Shown here one piece after another: positions 51,112 to 60,335 of a stretch of DNA of 64,000 nt. Source of the DNA: an uncultured Bacteroidales bacterium (GTDB taxonomy: Bacteria; Bacteroidota; Bacteroidia; Bacteroidales; ML635J-15); the NCBI GenBank assembly GCA_905234755.1, contig CAJOIT010000009.1, positions 24,793 through 88,792 of the forward strand, written 5' to 3'. The notes under the pieces were generated by a model. It saw nothing but the letters and a program-made list of their open reading frames with translations, did not search any database and was not told where the DNA came from. The translations under genes were made by a program, and so were the position numbers. The stretch's first letter is position 1. Each line of letters opens with the position of its first letter.

Positions 51112-52044
51112 ATGAAAAAGATAGTTTTAATTTCGTTTCTCGCAATGCTGTGTATGGCATCGTTTGCACAACTGAGATATTTTTTCCCAGATTCAAACGC
51201 TTGCTTTTCGGCTGGCAGATACAAATTTTGGTTCAATGGCGATACCACAATAAATGAACTGAAATACAAAAAGGTATATATGCAATATCACGATTCTATT
51301 CCCGATTTTGATAGAGCGTCATATTATTCGTCAGTACGCGAAGATACGCTTGCAGAAAAGGTATATATGTTCATTTTGGAAGATACTGTGGAAAGGCTTA
51401 TATATGATTTTTCTCTGAGAGAAGGAGATTCTGTGCGAGTAAGTAACTTTTGTCCAGAACTATGCTACACTCCGGAATGGGAGGATTTAAATATGTGCTC
51501 AGTTCCTGTTGTCGAGAGAGTTGACTCCATCCTTATTGGAGGCAGTTACAGAAAGAGAATAGTGATTTTAAAAGAATACCAATACAATAACCAATGGTTT
51601 GAGTTGTGCTGGATAGAAGGAATAGGCAGTTCTAATGGTCCATTTACTCCTTTGGAGAGTTGTACAGTTGACACAGGATTTATATTTCCACTTTTATGCG
51701 TTCACATTGATGGAGAGTTGGTATATCAGCCGTATTCGGAAGTAGAAGGATGGGATGTCTGCTATCCTCATGAAGGTTCTGGAGGATTTGGAATGTTCAA
51801 TGCACAAACAATGGGAAGCATAAGTGTTTTTCCAACAGTAGCAGATGATATTTTAAAGATTGAGCATTCAGATGTTTTGGATAATGGATATAAATATTCC
51901 ATATACAATATTTGGGGAGAGCAAATTTCGGGTGGCAAATTGGATTCGGATATGATAAATGTCTCGTATTTGAAAAGTGGTATGTATATGATTGTTCTGT
52001 ATAAATCCGATAAGGTATATAGCGGTAAATTTATAAAAGAATAG
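51112..52044 (+). CDS. Secreted protein of unknown function with T9SS type A sorting domain
   Basis: A 310-residue protein with a signal peptide (MKKIVLISFLAMLCMASFAQ). The central part is beta-rich and aromatic (AGRYKFWFNGDTTINELKYKKVYMQY, KRIVILKEYQYNNQWFELCWIEGIGSSNGPF). The latter block is common in uncharacterised Bacteroidetes T9SS cargo. The end (ISVFPTVADDILKIE, YSIYNIWGEQI, LKSGMYMIVLY) is a type A C-terminal sorting domain. Starts 14 bases after the preceding gene and four before the next. Confidence 0.85.
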   Translation: MKKIVLISFLAMLCMASFAQLRYFFPDSNACFSAGRYKFWFNGDTTINELKYKKVYMQYHDSIPDFDRASYYSSVREDTLAEKVYMFILEDTVERLIYDFSLREGDSVRVSNFCPELCYTPEWEDLNMCSVPVVERVDSILIGGSYRKRIVILKEYQYNNQWFELCWIEGIGSSNGPFTPLESCTVDTGFIFPLLCVHIDGELVYQPYSEVEGWDVCYPHEGSGGFGMFNAQTMGSISVFPTVADDILKIEHSDVLDNGYKYSIYNIWGEQISGGKLDSDMINVSYLKSGMYMIVLYKSDKVYSGKFIKE

Positions 52045-52048
52045 AATT

Positions 52049-52639
52049 ATGATAAAGATTGTTTCTTGCTTGTTGTTTGTATGCAATTGTATGCTTGCAT
52101 ATACGCAATATATTATACCTCCTGATGATTTGTCAATAGATGATGTTATCCCTAATGACATGTCACAAGGGAAGGAGCGATACAGTAGCGACTATAACTT
52201 TTATAATTATTTGAACACATGGATTCCATACTGCAATTCAGAGCCTTTGAAAAATCCAGCTATCACATATATAGAAATTTCGTTTCATGTTTTTCTTGAC
52301 GACAATGGTGGAAACAATCAATATACTGATACGCAAGAAGGCAGAGAACGACTTGTTTCTATTTTGAATCATGTAAATCAAATATATTCTGGCGAATGGG
52401 AACCGTCTGACCCCGTTGCTGGCGTAGTAGAACTTCCAAACCGTGATACGAGAATAAGATTTACATTGGGAGAAAATAATGAAAGAATTTATTTTTACAA
52501 TCATTCTTATTTTAATAATAATTATACATATAGCTCATATAGAGACTTTTTGAGGAATAATTACCCTTCTAGAGCAAATAAATTAAATGTATTTTTACTG
52601 CTTCATATTATAAAGGGAAAGTTATACAGGATAATATAG
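52049..52639 (+). CDS. N-terminal part of a frameshifted M43-like metalloprotease
   Basis: 196 residues with a signal peptide (to about residue 20, ending MLAYTQ), then ITYIEISFHVFLDDNGGNNQYTD and YPSRANKLNVF, the usual propeptide/N-terminal sequence of secreted pappalysin-type (M43) proteases. The frame then runs into an unrelated tail (LLLHIIKGKLYRII) and stops. In the +2 shifted frame the sequence continues TASYYKGKVIQDNIVITNQG, so the break lies at the T5 run 52592-52596; one extra T would restore NVFFTASYYKGK. The rest is the following entry. Confidence 0.75.
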   Translation: MIKIVSCLLFVCNCMLAYTQYIIPPDDLSIDDVIPNDMSQGKERYSSDYNFYNYLNTWIPYCNSEPLKNPAITYIEISFHVFLDDNGGNNQYTDTQEGRERLVSILNHVNQIYSGEWEPSDPVAGVVELPNRDTRIRFTLGENNERIYFYNHSYFNNNYTYSSYRDFLRNNYPSRANKLNVFLLLHIIKGKLYRII

Positions 52640-53994
52640 TTATTACAAACCAAGGTTCTGGATACACATCACCACCGACAATTACCTTTAGACCATTGAT
52701 TTCACAGGGCGCAACTGCAACTGCAATAATTCAAGATGGTAAACTTATGGGTATTGATATTTCAGACGAAGGAATTTATAATAGGTTTGCTCCTCCGCAA
52801 ATAGAAATAAGTGGTGGCGGTGGCTCTGGAGCATCTGCCATTATAACAGAATTAACAGGTGGCGCTACAGGAACCGCCAATCCTCCATCTACATCGTTGT
52901 CTATTGATAATTATGTTGTTATGTGTAAATGTCATTTGGCAGCCGATTGGAAATATGGAATGTGTTTAGCGCATGAGTTAGCTCATAATCTTGATTTAAA
53001 GCACACATATTGTTTGTATAATGAAAACTCTTCTAATGTCGTGTGCTGCACAACAAATTCTTGCTCTCAAAATTGTACACAAGATTGTGATAATCCAGAA
53101 TACCTATCAGATATTTTTGGAATATGCCCTGGAACATGTCCCCATATTGCAAATTGGGGAGATCCGAATGATCATAATGACCCTAATGATTTGAAAATCA
53201 CCAATAATGTAATGGGCGGTTCTAATTCCCAACATTATTTTTCTCCTATGCAAGTAGGTCAGATGCATCGTACATTGGCACTAAAATCAACAAGAAAATA
53301 TGTCAAGAGGGAAACATATTCACCCATTGCCCTATCTATAAGCAATGACGAAACTTGGGATTTCTACTTAAAGTTATATCGAGACATTGTAATCGAACCA
53401 GATGCAGTACTGACGCTTGCAAGGACATTCGATATGCCATATAATGGGACAATAACGGTTAATAATGGTGCTGCACTTTTGATAACAGGAACAATTAATT
53501 TGCATGACGGCAATAAAATAATAGTCGAAAATGGCGGTACAATCCAATTTTCTTCGACATCTCATATAAATATTGATGGTTCTGGAGTGATTGAGGTAAA
53601 TTCAGGAGGATATTTTTGTATAGAACAAGGAGCATCAGTCAATTTGGCAGACTATAATAGTGTAATAAACCTCAGGGATGGTTATTTAGTTGGCACAAAT
53701 AATTCTGTTTTGCCTTCAAGTTCATGCATGTCTTCGCCTTGGTCATATTCGACAACGGGTAATGGTAGCATAAATAGGTTTAATCAGAATGTATATATCC
53801 AAAATGAAACTATATCTGTTGATAGATACTATACTGGCAAAAACATCTTTATAGGAAAGAATGTTAATCCAGAGATAACCCAAGGAGATGTTGTTATTGA
53901 AGATGCAACTAATGTAATACTTGATGTCGGCAAGGATGTTCATATGGAAGGAGGATTTGAGATACAAACAACAGGGAGCATTGAAATCAGATAA
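52595..53994 (+). CDS. Catalytic and C-terminal part of the frameshifted M43-like metalloprotease
   Basis: Open from the T-run near 52595 to 53994; the first ATG in this frame is 52696. It includes a short Gly-rich insert (SGGGGSGASAIITELTGG), then the metzincin zinc site HELAHNLDLKH and a Cys-rich loop (CCTTNSCSQNCTQDC). NNVMGGSNSQHYFSPMQ supplies the Met-turn, the layout of the pappalysin family. The last ~230 residues are a parallel-beta-like region (GTITVNNGAALLITGTINLH, KDVHMEGGFEIQTTG) seen in other Bacteroidetes surface proteins. No standard T9SS domain ends it. Without its N-terminus the product would not be exported. Confidence 0.75.
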
Positions 53995-54038
53995 TTCAAT
54001 TGAACAAACTATGAAAACGATTTAGACAATAGTGTTTC

Positions 54039-54069
54039 AAAAAGGGATGGCATTTCTCCATCCCTTTTT
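54039..54069 (+). terminator. Terminator after the metalloprotease gene
   Basis: Perfect 12-bp stem AAAAAGGGATGG (54039-54050) / CCATCCCTTTTT (54058-54069), 7-base loop. Confidence 0.88.
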
Positions 54070-54099
54070 ACGATTATTCCGCAATTTAATCAACTTCTT

Positions 54100-54260
54100 G
54101 GATTACTCTATTTCAAACAATCTCAAACTATCATAAACCATTTCAAACCATTATACAATGTCCAATTTGTGGGAGTAGTTGTGCGCAACGACCCTACGGG
54201 CACAATTTCTCTCTCAAACACCTTATTATATATTACCACCACATTTCAAACTCCAAATTT
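54100..54260. repeat. Low-complexity TTTCAAAC/ATCTCAAACTATCA spacer
   Basis: The ~400-base gene-free stretch 53995-54397 holds the terminator, then degenerate CAAACNAT units, a GTAG...CTAC-bounded imperfect palindrome near 54175-54200 that may be a decayed REP, and the promoter of the next operon. Nothing else recognised. Confidence 0.45.
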
Positions 54261-54331
54261 CCCCAAACATCGCCAATAACAACGACTTACGGAAAGATTG
54301 TTCATTTGTTCAAAAAAAGTGCTTTTAAACA

Positions 54332-54363
54332 TTTGCGCTTTAAAAATAAAAGTCGTACCTTTG
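54332..54363 (+). promoter_or_regulatory. Promoter of the 2-oxoacid:ferredoxin oxidoreductase operon
   Basis: TTTG (54332-54335)-N20-TACCTTTG (54356-54363), 34 bases before the ATG at 54398. Confidence 0.6.
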
Positions 54364-54397
54364 GGAAAATTTTTAACAAAACAAACTTAATAATATT

Positions 54398-54625
54398 ATG
54401 GCAAAAATCAGAGGAGCCGTCAAAGTTGACACCGAAAAATGCAAGGGCTGCAGCGTTTGCTTGGGTGCTTGTCCAATGGGTGTCCTTGATCTGGCAAAAG
54501 AAGTGAATGGAAAGGGGTATAACTACTGCTACATGAAAGACCCCGAAAAGTGCATTGGCTGTGCAAGCTGTGCGATTGTATGTCCCGATGGAGTAATTTC
54601 CGTTTATAAGGTAAAGGTGGACTAA
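54398..54625 (+). CDS. 2-oxoacid:ferredoxin oxidoreductase, 4Fe-4S delta subunit
   Basis: A 75-residue ferredoxin-like subunit with two [4Fe-4S] motifs, CKGCSVCLGACP and CIGCASCAIVCP, spaced for a bacterial 2x4Fe-4S fold. It carries electrons between the thiamine-enzyme core and soluble ferredoxin. Gene order delta-alpha-beta-gamma is usual for VOR/KOR enzymes in Bacteroidales. The ATG at 54398 follows a good promoter; an upstream ATG at 54306 is in another frame. Confidence 0.93.
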   Translation: MAKIRGAVKVDTEKCKGCSVCLGACPMGVLDLAKEVNGKGYNYCYMKDPEKCIGCASCAIVCPDGVISVYKVKVD

Positions 54626-54649
54626 TTAATCTCAAAAAAAATTAGCTAA

Positions 54650-55735
54650 ATGGAAAAGGAATTAAAGTTAATGAAAGGTAACGAAGCTATAGCAGAAGCT
54701 GCTATTCGTTACGGGGCAGACGCTTATTTCGGATATCCTATTACTCCGCAGTCGGAAGTAATCGAATATTTCATGGAGCAGAACCCAATTGAGAGAACTG
54801 GTATGGTTGTATTGCAGGCAGAAAGCGAAGTCGCTGCAATCAATATGGTATATGGTGCCGCAGCATGTGGTATGGCTGCAATGACATCTTCGTCAAGCCC
54901 GGGCTTCAGCTTGAAGCAGGAAGGTCTTTCGTACATTGCTGGTGCTGAATTGCCCTGCTTGGTACTTAACGTTGTTAGAGGTGGACCAGGCCTTGGTACT
55001 ATCCAGCCTTCACAGTCAGACTATTTCCAGTCAACCAAGGGTGGTGGACACGGTGACTACAGACTTATCGTTCTTGCACCTGCATCGGTTCAGGAAATGT
55101 ACGACTTCGTACAGATAGGTTTCGACCTTGCTTTCAAGTACCGCAACCCAGTATTGATTCTTTCCGATGGTATCATCGGTCAGATGATGGAAAAGGTTGA
55201 AATCGGTCCTCAGAGAGTAAGAAGAACTATGGATGAAGTTATCAAGCAGTGCCCATGGGCTACCACAGGCAAGACCGCAAACCGCGAACGCAACATCATA
55301 ACTTCACTCGACCTCGTAGCATCACGTCAGGAAGAATTCAACCGCAAGCTCGTTAAGAAGTACGACACTATCCGCGAAAAGGAAGTAAGATGCGAATGCA
55401 TCAACTGCGACGATGCTGACTATGTATTCGTAGCATACGGAACATCATCACGTCTTTGCATGAAGTCTATGGACCTTCTTCGCAAGGAAGGATACAAGGT
55501 AGGTCTCGTTCGTCCTATCACTTTGTTCCCATACCCATCAAAGATTATCGCTGGTCTCGCAGAGAGAGTTAAGGGATTCCTCACAATCGAAATGAGCACC
55601 GGACAGATGGTAGAAGACGTAATGCTCGCAGTAAACGGCAAGCGCCCAGTTAAGCACTACGGTCGTGTTGGCGGCGTTGTTCCGACTCCGGAAGAAATCG
55701 TTGACGCAATGAAGAATTTTATGAAAGGAGAATAA
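54650..55735 (+). CDS. vorB: 3-methyl-2-oxobutanoate/2-oxoacid:ferredoxin oxidoreductase subunit alpha (VorB)
   Basis: A 361-residue alpha subunit, containing the pyrimidine-binding half of the thiamine site: GADAYFGYPITPQSEV, LQAESEVAAINMVYGAAACG, TSSSSPGFSLKQEGLSYIAG, and the C-terminal transketolase-like domain (VAYGTSSRLCMKSMDLLRKE). It oxidatively decarboxylates branched-chain or 2-oxoglutarate keto acids to acyl-CoA. VorB is the usual name for this length in Bacteroidetes, but substrate choice (valine-derived or 2-oxoglutarate) is uncertain. The codons look highly biased, suggesting strong expression. Confidence 0.9.
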   Translation: MEKELKLMKGNEAIAEAAIRYGADAYFGYPITPQSEVIEYFMEQNPIERTGMVVLQAESEVAAINMVYGAAACGMAAMTSSSSPGFSLKQEGLSYIAGAELPCLVLNVVRGGPGLGTIQPSQSDYFQSTKGGGHGDYRLIVLAPASVQEMYDFVQIGFDLAFKYRNPVLILSDGIIGQMMEKVEIGPQRVRRTMDEVIKQCPWATTGKTANRERNIITSLDLVASRQEEFNRKLVKKYDTIREKEVRCECINCDDADYVFVAYGTSSRLCMKSMDLLRKEGYKVGLVRPITLFPYPSKIIAGLAERVKGFLTIEMSTGQMVEDVMLAVNGKRPVKHYGRVGGVVPTPEEIVDAMKNFMKGE

Positions 55736-55738
55736 GTC

Positions 55739-56563
55739 ATGGCAGAATTAACAATTAACGATATAATCAAAGAAGAAAACCTTGTTTACAAGAAAACAAA
55801 GGTAATGACCGATAACGTGATGCACTACTGCCCTGGTTGTGGACACGGAACTACCCACCGCCTTGTTGCTGAAGTTATCGAAGAATTAGGAATTCAGGAC
55901 AAAACCATCGGTGTTACTCCAGTAGGATGCTCGGTTTTGATGTACAACTACCTCGACATCGACATGCAGGAGGCAGCACATGGTCGTGCACCTGCCATTG
56001 CAACCGCTATCAAGAGGGTAATGCCCGACAAGTTCGTATTCACCTATCAGGGCGACGGCGACTTGGCTGCTATCGGTACTGCTGAAACAATCCACAGCTG
56101 CAACAGAGGCGAAAACATCACCATCATATTCGTAAACAATGGTATCTACGGTATGACTGGCGGTCAGATGGCTCCTACTACCCTTTCGGGTATGAAGGCT
56201 GTTACCTGCCCACGCGGTCGTGATGTAAACACAATGGGTTACCCACTGCACATCACCGAACTCATCGCTCAGTTGCCGAATGTTCGTTTCGTAACTCGTC
56301 AGTCGGTTCACACTCCTGCAAACGTTCGCAAGGCTAAAGCTGCTATCCGCAGAGCTTTCGAAAACCAGAAGGACGGCAAGGGTGGACTTTCTTTCGTAGA
56401 AATAGTTTCGAACTGCAACTCAAACTGGAAGATGACCGCTGTTGATGCAAACAAGTGGATGGAAGAAAACACCTTCAAGGAGTACCCACTCGGCGACATT
56501 AAGATCGACTGGGAAATCCAGGAAGGCAAGATCAGTTTAAGAAACAGGAAGTTGGACTACTAA
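55739..56563 (+). CDS. 2-oxoacid:ferredoxin oxidoreductase subunit beta, thiamine pyrophosphate-binding
   Basis: A 274-residue beta subunit. HYCPGCGHGTTHRLVAEV near the N-terminus and the thiamine-diphosphate motif starting GDGDLAAIGTAE and ending FVNNGIYGMTGGQ show the diphosphate-binding half of the active site. It pairs with VorB, starting three bases after its stop. Cytoplasmic. Confidence 0.93.
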   Translation: MAELTINDIIKEENLVYKKTKVMTDNVMHYCPGCGHGTTHRLVAEVIEELGIQDKTIGVTPVGCSVLMYNYLDIDMQEAAHGRAPAIATAIKRVMPDKFVFTYQGDGDLAAIGTAETIHSCNRGENITIIFVNNGIYGMTGGQMAPTTLSGMKAVTCPRGRDVNTMGYPLHITELIAQLPNVRFVTRQSVHTPANVRKAKAAIRRAFENQKDGKGGLSFVEIVSNCNSNWKMTAVDANKWMEENTFKEYPLGDIKIDWEIQEGKISLRNRKLDY

Positions 56564-56576
56564 AAATTCAAAGATC

Positions 56577-57119
56577 ATGACAGAAGAAATAATTATAGCA
56601 GGATTTGGTGGACAAGGAGTCCTCTCGATGGGTAAGATTTTGGCATACTCTGGACTTATGCAGGGACAGGAAATCGCATGGATGCCTTCCTACGGACCAG
56701 AAATGAGAGGCGGAACATCAAACGTTACCGTCATCATCAGCGACGAAAGAGTAAGCTCTCCTATCCTCACCCAGTACGACACGGTTATCGTTCTTAACCA
56801 GCAGTCGATGGACAAGTTTGAAAGCACAGTAAAGCCCGGCGGAACATTGATTTTCGACCCGAACGGAATCACTAAGATGCCGACCCGCAAGGATATCAAC
56901 ATCTTCAAGATTGAAGCAGCACAGTTGGCATCCGACATGGGTAACCAGAAGGTTTTCAACATGATAGTTCTCGGTGCTTTCCTCAAGGTAAGACCTATCG
57001 TCGACAACAAGTATGTTGAAGAAGGTTTGAGGCACTCACTTCCAGAACGCGCCCACAAGCTTATTCCATTGAACATGGAAGCTATCGAAAAGGGCAAGAA
57101 TGAAGTTGTAAAGATGTAA
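56577..57119 (+). CDS. 2-oxoacid:acceptor oxidoreductase subunit gamma
   Basis: A 180-residue gamma subunit with the conserved GFGGQGVLSMGKILAYSG at the start and PSYGPEMRGGTSNVTVI, which contacts coenzyme A. The fourth and last gene of the operon, closed by a terminator. Confidence 0.93.
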   Translation: MTEEIIIAGFGGQGVLSMGKILAYSGLMQGQEIAWMPSYGPEMRGGTSNVTVIISDERVSSPILTQYDTVIVLNQQSMDKFESTVKPGGTLIFDPNGITKMPTRKDINIFKIEAAQLASDMGNQKVFNMIVLGAFLKVRPIVDNKYVEEGLRHSLPERAHKLIPLNMEAIEKGKNEVVKM

Positions 57120-57139
57120 ATTCAACTTTCACATTTAAT

Positions 57140-57169
57140 AAAAAGCCACTCGAAAGGGTGGCTTTTTTT
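57140..57169 (+). terminator. Terminator of the 2-oxoacid oxidoreductase operon
   Basis: AAAAAGCCAC / GTGGCTTTTT with an 8-base loop and T7 tail. Confidence 0.88.
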
Positions 57170-57191
57170 ATTGATTTTGAGCAAGATTTAT

Positions 57192-57222
57192 TTTGTCGGT
57201 TCACAAAAAAGCTATACTTTTG
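57192..57222 (+). promoter_or_regulatory. Consensus promoter of rplY
   Basis: TTTG (57192-57195)-N19-TACTTTTG (57215-57222), exact. The ATG is at 57298, so the transcript has a leader of about 70 bases. Confidence 0.78.
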
Positions 57223-57297
57223 CACCCGATTTTGTTTAACTGTGCGATGGGGCTACGAGTGCGTGGCTGAGTAGTACATAAATAATTTTATAAAGTA

Positions 57298-57903
57298 ATG
57301 AAACATTTTGAATTGAAAGGTACAGTACGTACCGAGTTCGGCAAGAAGGCCGCAAAGCAAATCAAGAGAAGCAACAACATTCCGTGCGTAGTTTACGGCA
57401 TCGATCAGACCGTTCACTTCACAGTTGCTAGTGCAGATGTCCGCAACCTTATCTTCACTCCTGATGTAATGTTCGCAGACCTCGACCTTGATGGAAAGAA
57501 GAGAATCACCTTGCTCAAGGAAATCCAGTTCGACCCGATTTCAGATCAGGTTATCCACATCGATTTCTACGAAGTTGATCCTGCTAAGCCAGTAAAGGTT
57601 CGCATTCCTCTGAAGCTCGTTGGTAACTCTGCCGGTGTTAAGGCTGGTGGTAAGTTGAAACACAGCCTCAAGAAAATCGCTATCAAGGGTATGATGGAAG
57701 ACATTCCTAATGTTTACGAAGTCAACATCGAAGACTTGAAGCTCGGCGAAACTATCAGAATCAAGGATTTGAAGTCCGACAAGCTCGAATTCACCGAAAA
57801 CGGTAGCACTCTTATCGCATCTGTAATGATTGCTCGCGGTGCATCTAGCGACGAAGGTTCTGAAGAAGGTGGCGAAGCTCCTGCTGAAGGTGCAGCCGAA
57901 TAA
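57298..57903 (+). CDS. rplY: 50S ribosomal protein L25/Ctc
   Basis: A 201-residue 5S-rRNA-binding protein of the long (Ctc/TL5) type. The N-terminal L25 domain (~1-90) has GTVRTEFGKKAAKQIKRSNN and IPCVVYG; the second beta domain (~95-180) has VKVRIPLKLVGNSAGVKAGG. It ends in an acidic Gly/Glu/Ala tail (about residues 183-201), usual in Bacteroidetes. Followed by pth, a conserved pairing. Confidence 0.96.
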   Translation: MKHFELKGTVRTEFGKKAAKQIKRSNNIPCVVYGIDQTVHFTVASADVRNLIFTPDVMFADLDLDGKKRITLLKEIQFDPISDQVIHIDFYEVDPAKPVKVRIPLKLVGNSAGVKAGGKLKHSLKKIAIKGMMEDIPNVYEVNIEDLKLGETIRIKDLKSDKLEFTENGSTLIASVMIARGASSDEGSEEGGEAPAEGAAE

Positions 57904-57927
57904 GCCACAAATTTCAATATCTGAATT

Positions 57928-58491
57928 GTGAAGTATCTCATCGTCGGGTTAGGAAATCCCGGAGCAGAATACAAGAATACAAGGCACAATATTGGATATA
58001 CGGTGCTCGACGCTTTCGCAGAAAGCGCGGGCATCGCTTTTTTTGATAAACGCTACGCCTATCGCGCCGAAACTAGCATAAAAGGTCGAACGCTCATCCT
58101 CATAAAGCCGACCACCTACATGAACCTCAGCGGAAATGCCGTAAGGTACTACATGAATCAGGAGAAAATTCCAGTAGAAAATGTATTTGTCATCGTTGAC
58201 GACCTCGCTTTGCCTTTCGGTACAATCAGGATTAAACCTAAGGGAAGCAGTGGCGGACACAATGGACTGCAGAACATACAGGATACCATCGGCACAAGCG
58301 AATATGCAAGACTTAGGTTCGGCATAGGAAACGAATTCTCACGCGGAGGTCAAATCGATTTCGTGCTCGGCGAGTGGACAAAGGAAGAAAGCGAAAACCT
58401 CAAATCGCGCGTAGAAGTTGCTGTGAATGCCATAAAGGACTTTCCGCTTATCGGCATCGAGCGCACAATGAACACCTACAACAACAAATAA
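57928..58491 (+). CDS. pth: Peptidyl-tRNA hydrolase
   Basis: A 187-residue enzyme that frees tRNA from stalled peptidyl-t[24 protein letters not shown] carries the catalytic His (RHN), with [38 protein letters not shown] and FRLGIG-like LRFGIG. The start is GTG at 57928 ([10 protein letters not shown] follows directly); no ATG fits. Followed by psd two bases later. Confidence 0.96.
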   Translation: MKYLIVGLGNPGAEYKNTRHNIGYTVLDAFAESAGIAFFDKRYAYRAETSIKGRTLILIKPTTYMNLSGNAVRYYMNQEKIPVENVFVIVDDLALPFGTIRIKPKGSSGGHNGLQNIQDTIGTSEYARLRFGIGNEFSRGGQIDFVLGEWTKEESENLKSRVEVAVNAIKDFPLIGIERTMNTYNNK

Positions 58492-58493
58492 TC

Positions 58494-59300
58494 ATGCCAG
58501 CACCAAAACCACAAAAGCAGAATTATCGCAATTTCTTCTCGCGTATGGCAGGGAAACTTGCCAACTCGAAGAAACCGAGATGGTTCATCCGTGGTTTTAT
58601 AAAATTGTGGAAAAAGAAATATAAGATTGACCTTTCGGAATATGTTGTTCCCAATACAGGATACAAGACATTCAACTCCTTTTTCACACGCAACCTGAAA
58701 TCTGGCACTCGTCCGATAAGCGATGGCCTGGTTTCGCCAGTAGATGGATTTATTTTCGACTTTGGCAGAATCACTGGCGACAACAAGATTTATGTCAAGT
58801 TCAAGCATTACTATGTCGATGACCTCATCTGCGATGAATACGAGGACATGTCATCGTATGCAGTGCTCTACCTCTCCCCTGCCAACTATCACCGCGTACA
58901 CGCAGCTTTCGACATGGAAATAACCGACATAAGCTATCTTCCGGGAACATTGCGCCCAGTAAAGCCAAAAGTTGTTTACAAAAAAGACCGCGTGTATTGT
59001 CGCAACGAGCGCATTGTAATCCACGGTAAGTCGGAATATGGCAGTTTCTACATGATTCTAGTCGGAGCATTGTTCGTTGGCAAGACAAAACTCTCGTTCG
59101 ACAGCGGTTTGCAGACCAACATAAAGAAGGGGGTTGCTTCGAAGCGCATCTACGAAAACAGCATACACATTAAAAAAGGCGATGAAGTTGGCTATTTTGA
59201 AATGGGCTCAAGCGTTATCCTTTTCCTCGATGACGAAAGACTTGCCAACATTAAGCTACCGCTCAATTCTCCATTAAGAGTAGGCAACAGCCTAGCATAA
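58494..59300 (+). CDS. psd: Phosphatidylserine decarboxylase proenzyme
   Basis: A 268-residue pyruvoyl enzyme making phosphatidylethanolamine from phosphatidylserine. YLSPANYHRVHAAF and YLPGTLRPVKP are typical, with VGALFVGKT and the autocleavage site near the C-terminus reading EMGSSVILF in place of the usual LGST; the first Ser of GSS should become the pyruvoyl group. SPVDGFIF gives the conserved Asp region. The ATG at 58494, two bases after pth, is chosen; an upstream in-frame start at 58374 lies inside pth. Confidence 0.93.
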   Translation: MPAPKPQKQNYRNFFSRMAGKLANSKKPRWFIRGFIKLWKKKYKIDLSEYVVPNTGYKTFNSFFTRNLKSGTRPISDGLVSPVDGFIFDFGRITGDNKIYVKFKHYYVDDLICDEYEDMSSYAVLYLSPANYHRVHAAFDMEITDISYLPGTLRPVKPKVVYKKDRVYCRNERIVIHGKSEYGSFYMILVGALFVGKTKLSFDSGLQTNIKKGVASKRIYENSIHIKKGDEVGYFEMGSSVILFLDDERLANIKLPLNSPLRVGNSLA

Positions 59301-59382
59301 TCCACCCAAATCACATAGATACGAACATACCCATGTTAGTATTTATCGGCATTACTTGCAAAATGCAATAGAAGACTATATC

Positions 59383-59390
59383 TAACTTTG
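59383..59390 (+). promoter_or_regulatory. -7 element TAACTTTG for the 59.4-kb barrel gene
   Basis: TAACTTTG followed by CACC, 26 bases before the ATG at 59417; the -33 box is weak. Confidence 0.45.
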
Positions 59391-59416
59391 CACCGATAAT
59401 ATAAAATTTATACATC

Positions 59417-60289
59417 ATGAAAAAAATTACAGTTATGTTAATGGCACTCGTGCTTACAGTAAGTATGTTTGCCCAGGAAAACAACAAGGACGGAGAGGTA
59501 AACATGATGTCAAAGAGAGGCGAATACATTCTACCTGTTGAAGGAGATTTCGCTCTTGGTATCAATGCTCTCCCGATGGTAAATTACTTTGGTAATTTGT
59601 TCAATGGTACTGCTGGCAACAGCACAGGCTTTAGAACATTCACACACACCCTTACAAGTACTACACCAGTTCTCTTTGGAAAGTACTATCTTACCGACAA
59701 GACAGCTATCCGCGCAGGACTTCTCATTGGCGTTTACAACGAAACCGACCGCCAGAATGTCATGATGAACCAGCAGATTCCAGACCCGAAAGTTACTGTT
59801 ACCGATGTAATGAAGAGTACGGAAACCGACCTCGGCATTGGTGCCGATTACCTCATGTACAGAGGCAAAGGCAGGGTTCAGGGATTCTACGGCGGTGGAA
59901 TTACACTCAACTACACAAAGACAAAAGCCAACTACACCTATGGCAACCTCATTACAACAGAATTCCCATCACCATATTGGTTCGATTTTGCAAATGGAAC
60001 AACCACATCTGGTGGCGACAGAATACTCTCTATCAGTGATGACCGTTCAATAGGAGTAATCCTTAGCGGTGTTGTTGGTGTTGAATATTTCATTGCTCCA
60101 AAGATTTCGATTGGTGGCGAATTCAGACTCGGACTTTACACAGGTTACGACATGAAGGGAATTACAACCGTTGAACGCTGGACTGGAACAGAAAGAGAAA
60201 TCGAGACATTGCCAAAGGCTGCCAACGACGGACGCATTGCATTCAGAAACGCATCTACTGGTTCATTGTTTATGATGTTCCATTTTTAA
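59417..60289 (+). CDS. Outer-membrane beta-barrel-like protein
   Basis: A 290-residue exported protein: signal peptide (MKKITVMLMALVLTVSMFAQ), then strands with alternating polarity (GDFALGINALPMVNYFGNLFNG, TTPVLFGKYYLTDKTAIRAGLLIGVY, GVEYFIAPKISIGGEFRLGLYTG) ending in MMFHF. The terminal Phe and strand pattern suggest an OmpA/OmpX-like barrel. Specific function not known. Two small envelope-protein genes follow. Confidence 0.8.
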   Translation: MKKITVMLMALVLTVSMFAQENNKDGEVNMMSKRGEYILPVEGDFALGINALPMVNYFGNLFNGTAGNSTGFRTFTHTLTSTTPVLFGKYYLTDKTAIRAGLLIGVYNETDRQNVMMNQQIPDPKVTVTDVMKSTETDLGIGADYLMYRGKGRVQGFYGGGITLNYTKTKANYTYGNLITTEFPSPYWFDFANGTTTSGGDRILSISDDRSIGVILSGVVGVEYFIAPKISIGGEFRLGLYTGYDMKGITTVERWTGTEREIETLPKAANDGRIAFRNASTGSLFMMFHF

Positions 60290-60335
60290 TCATTTAGCAA
60301 TTAACAATTTAGTATAAACAAAAAAAGAATATATC

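Noticed and set aside
57236..57297. tRNA or riboswitch in the rplY leader
   Set aside because: The leader is only ~70 bases, has no cloverleaf or known aptamer pattern that I can see, and no terminator-like hairpin before the ATG.
58374..58493. Upstream start of phosphatidylserine decarboxylase inside pth
   Set aside because: The extra 40 residues are a shadow of pth; the ATG at 58494 follows the pth stop by two bases and gives the usual family length.
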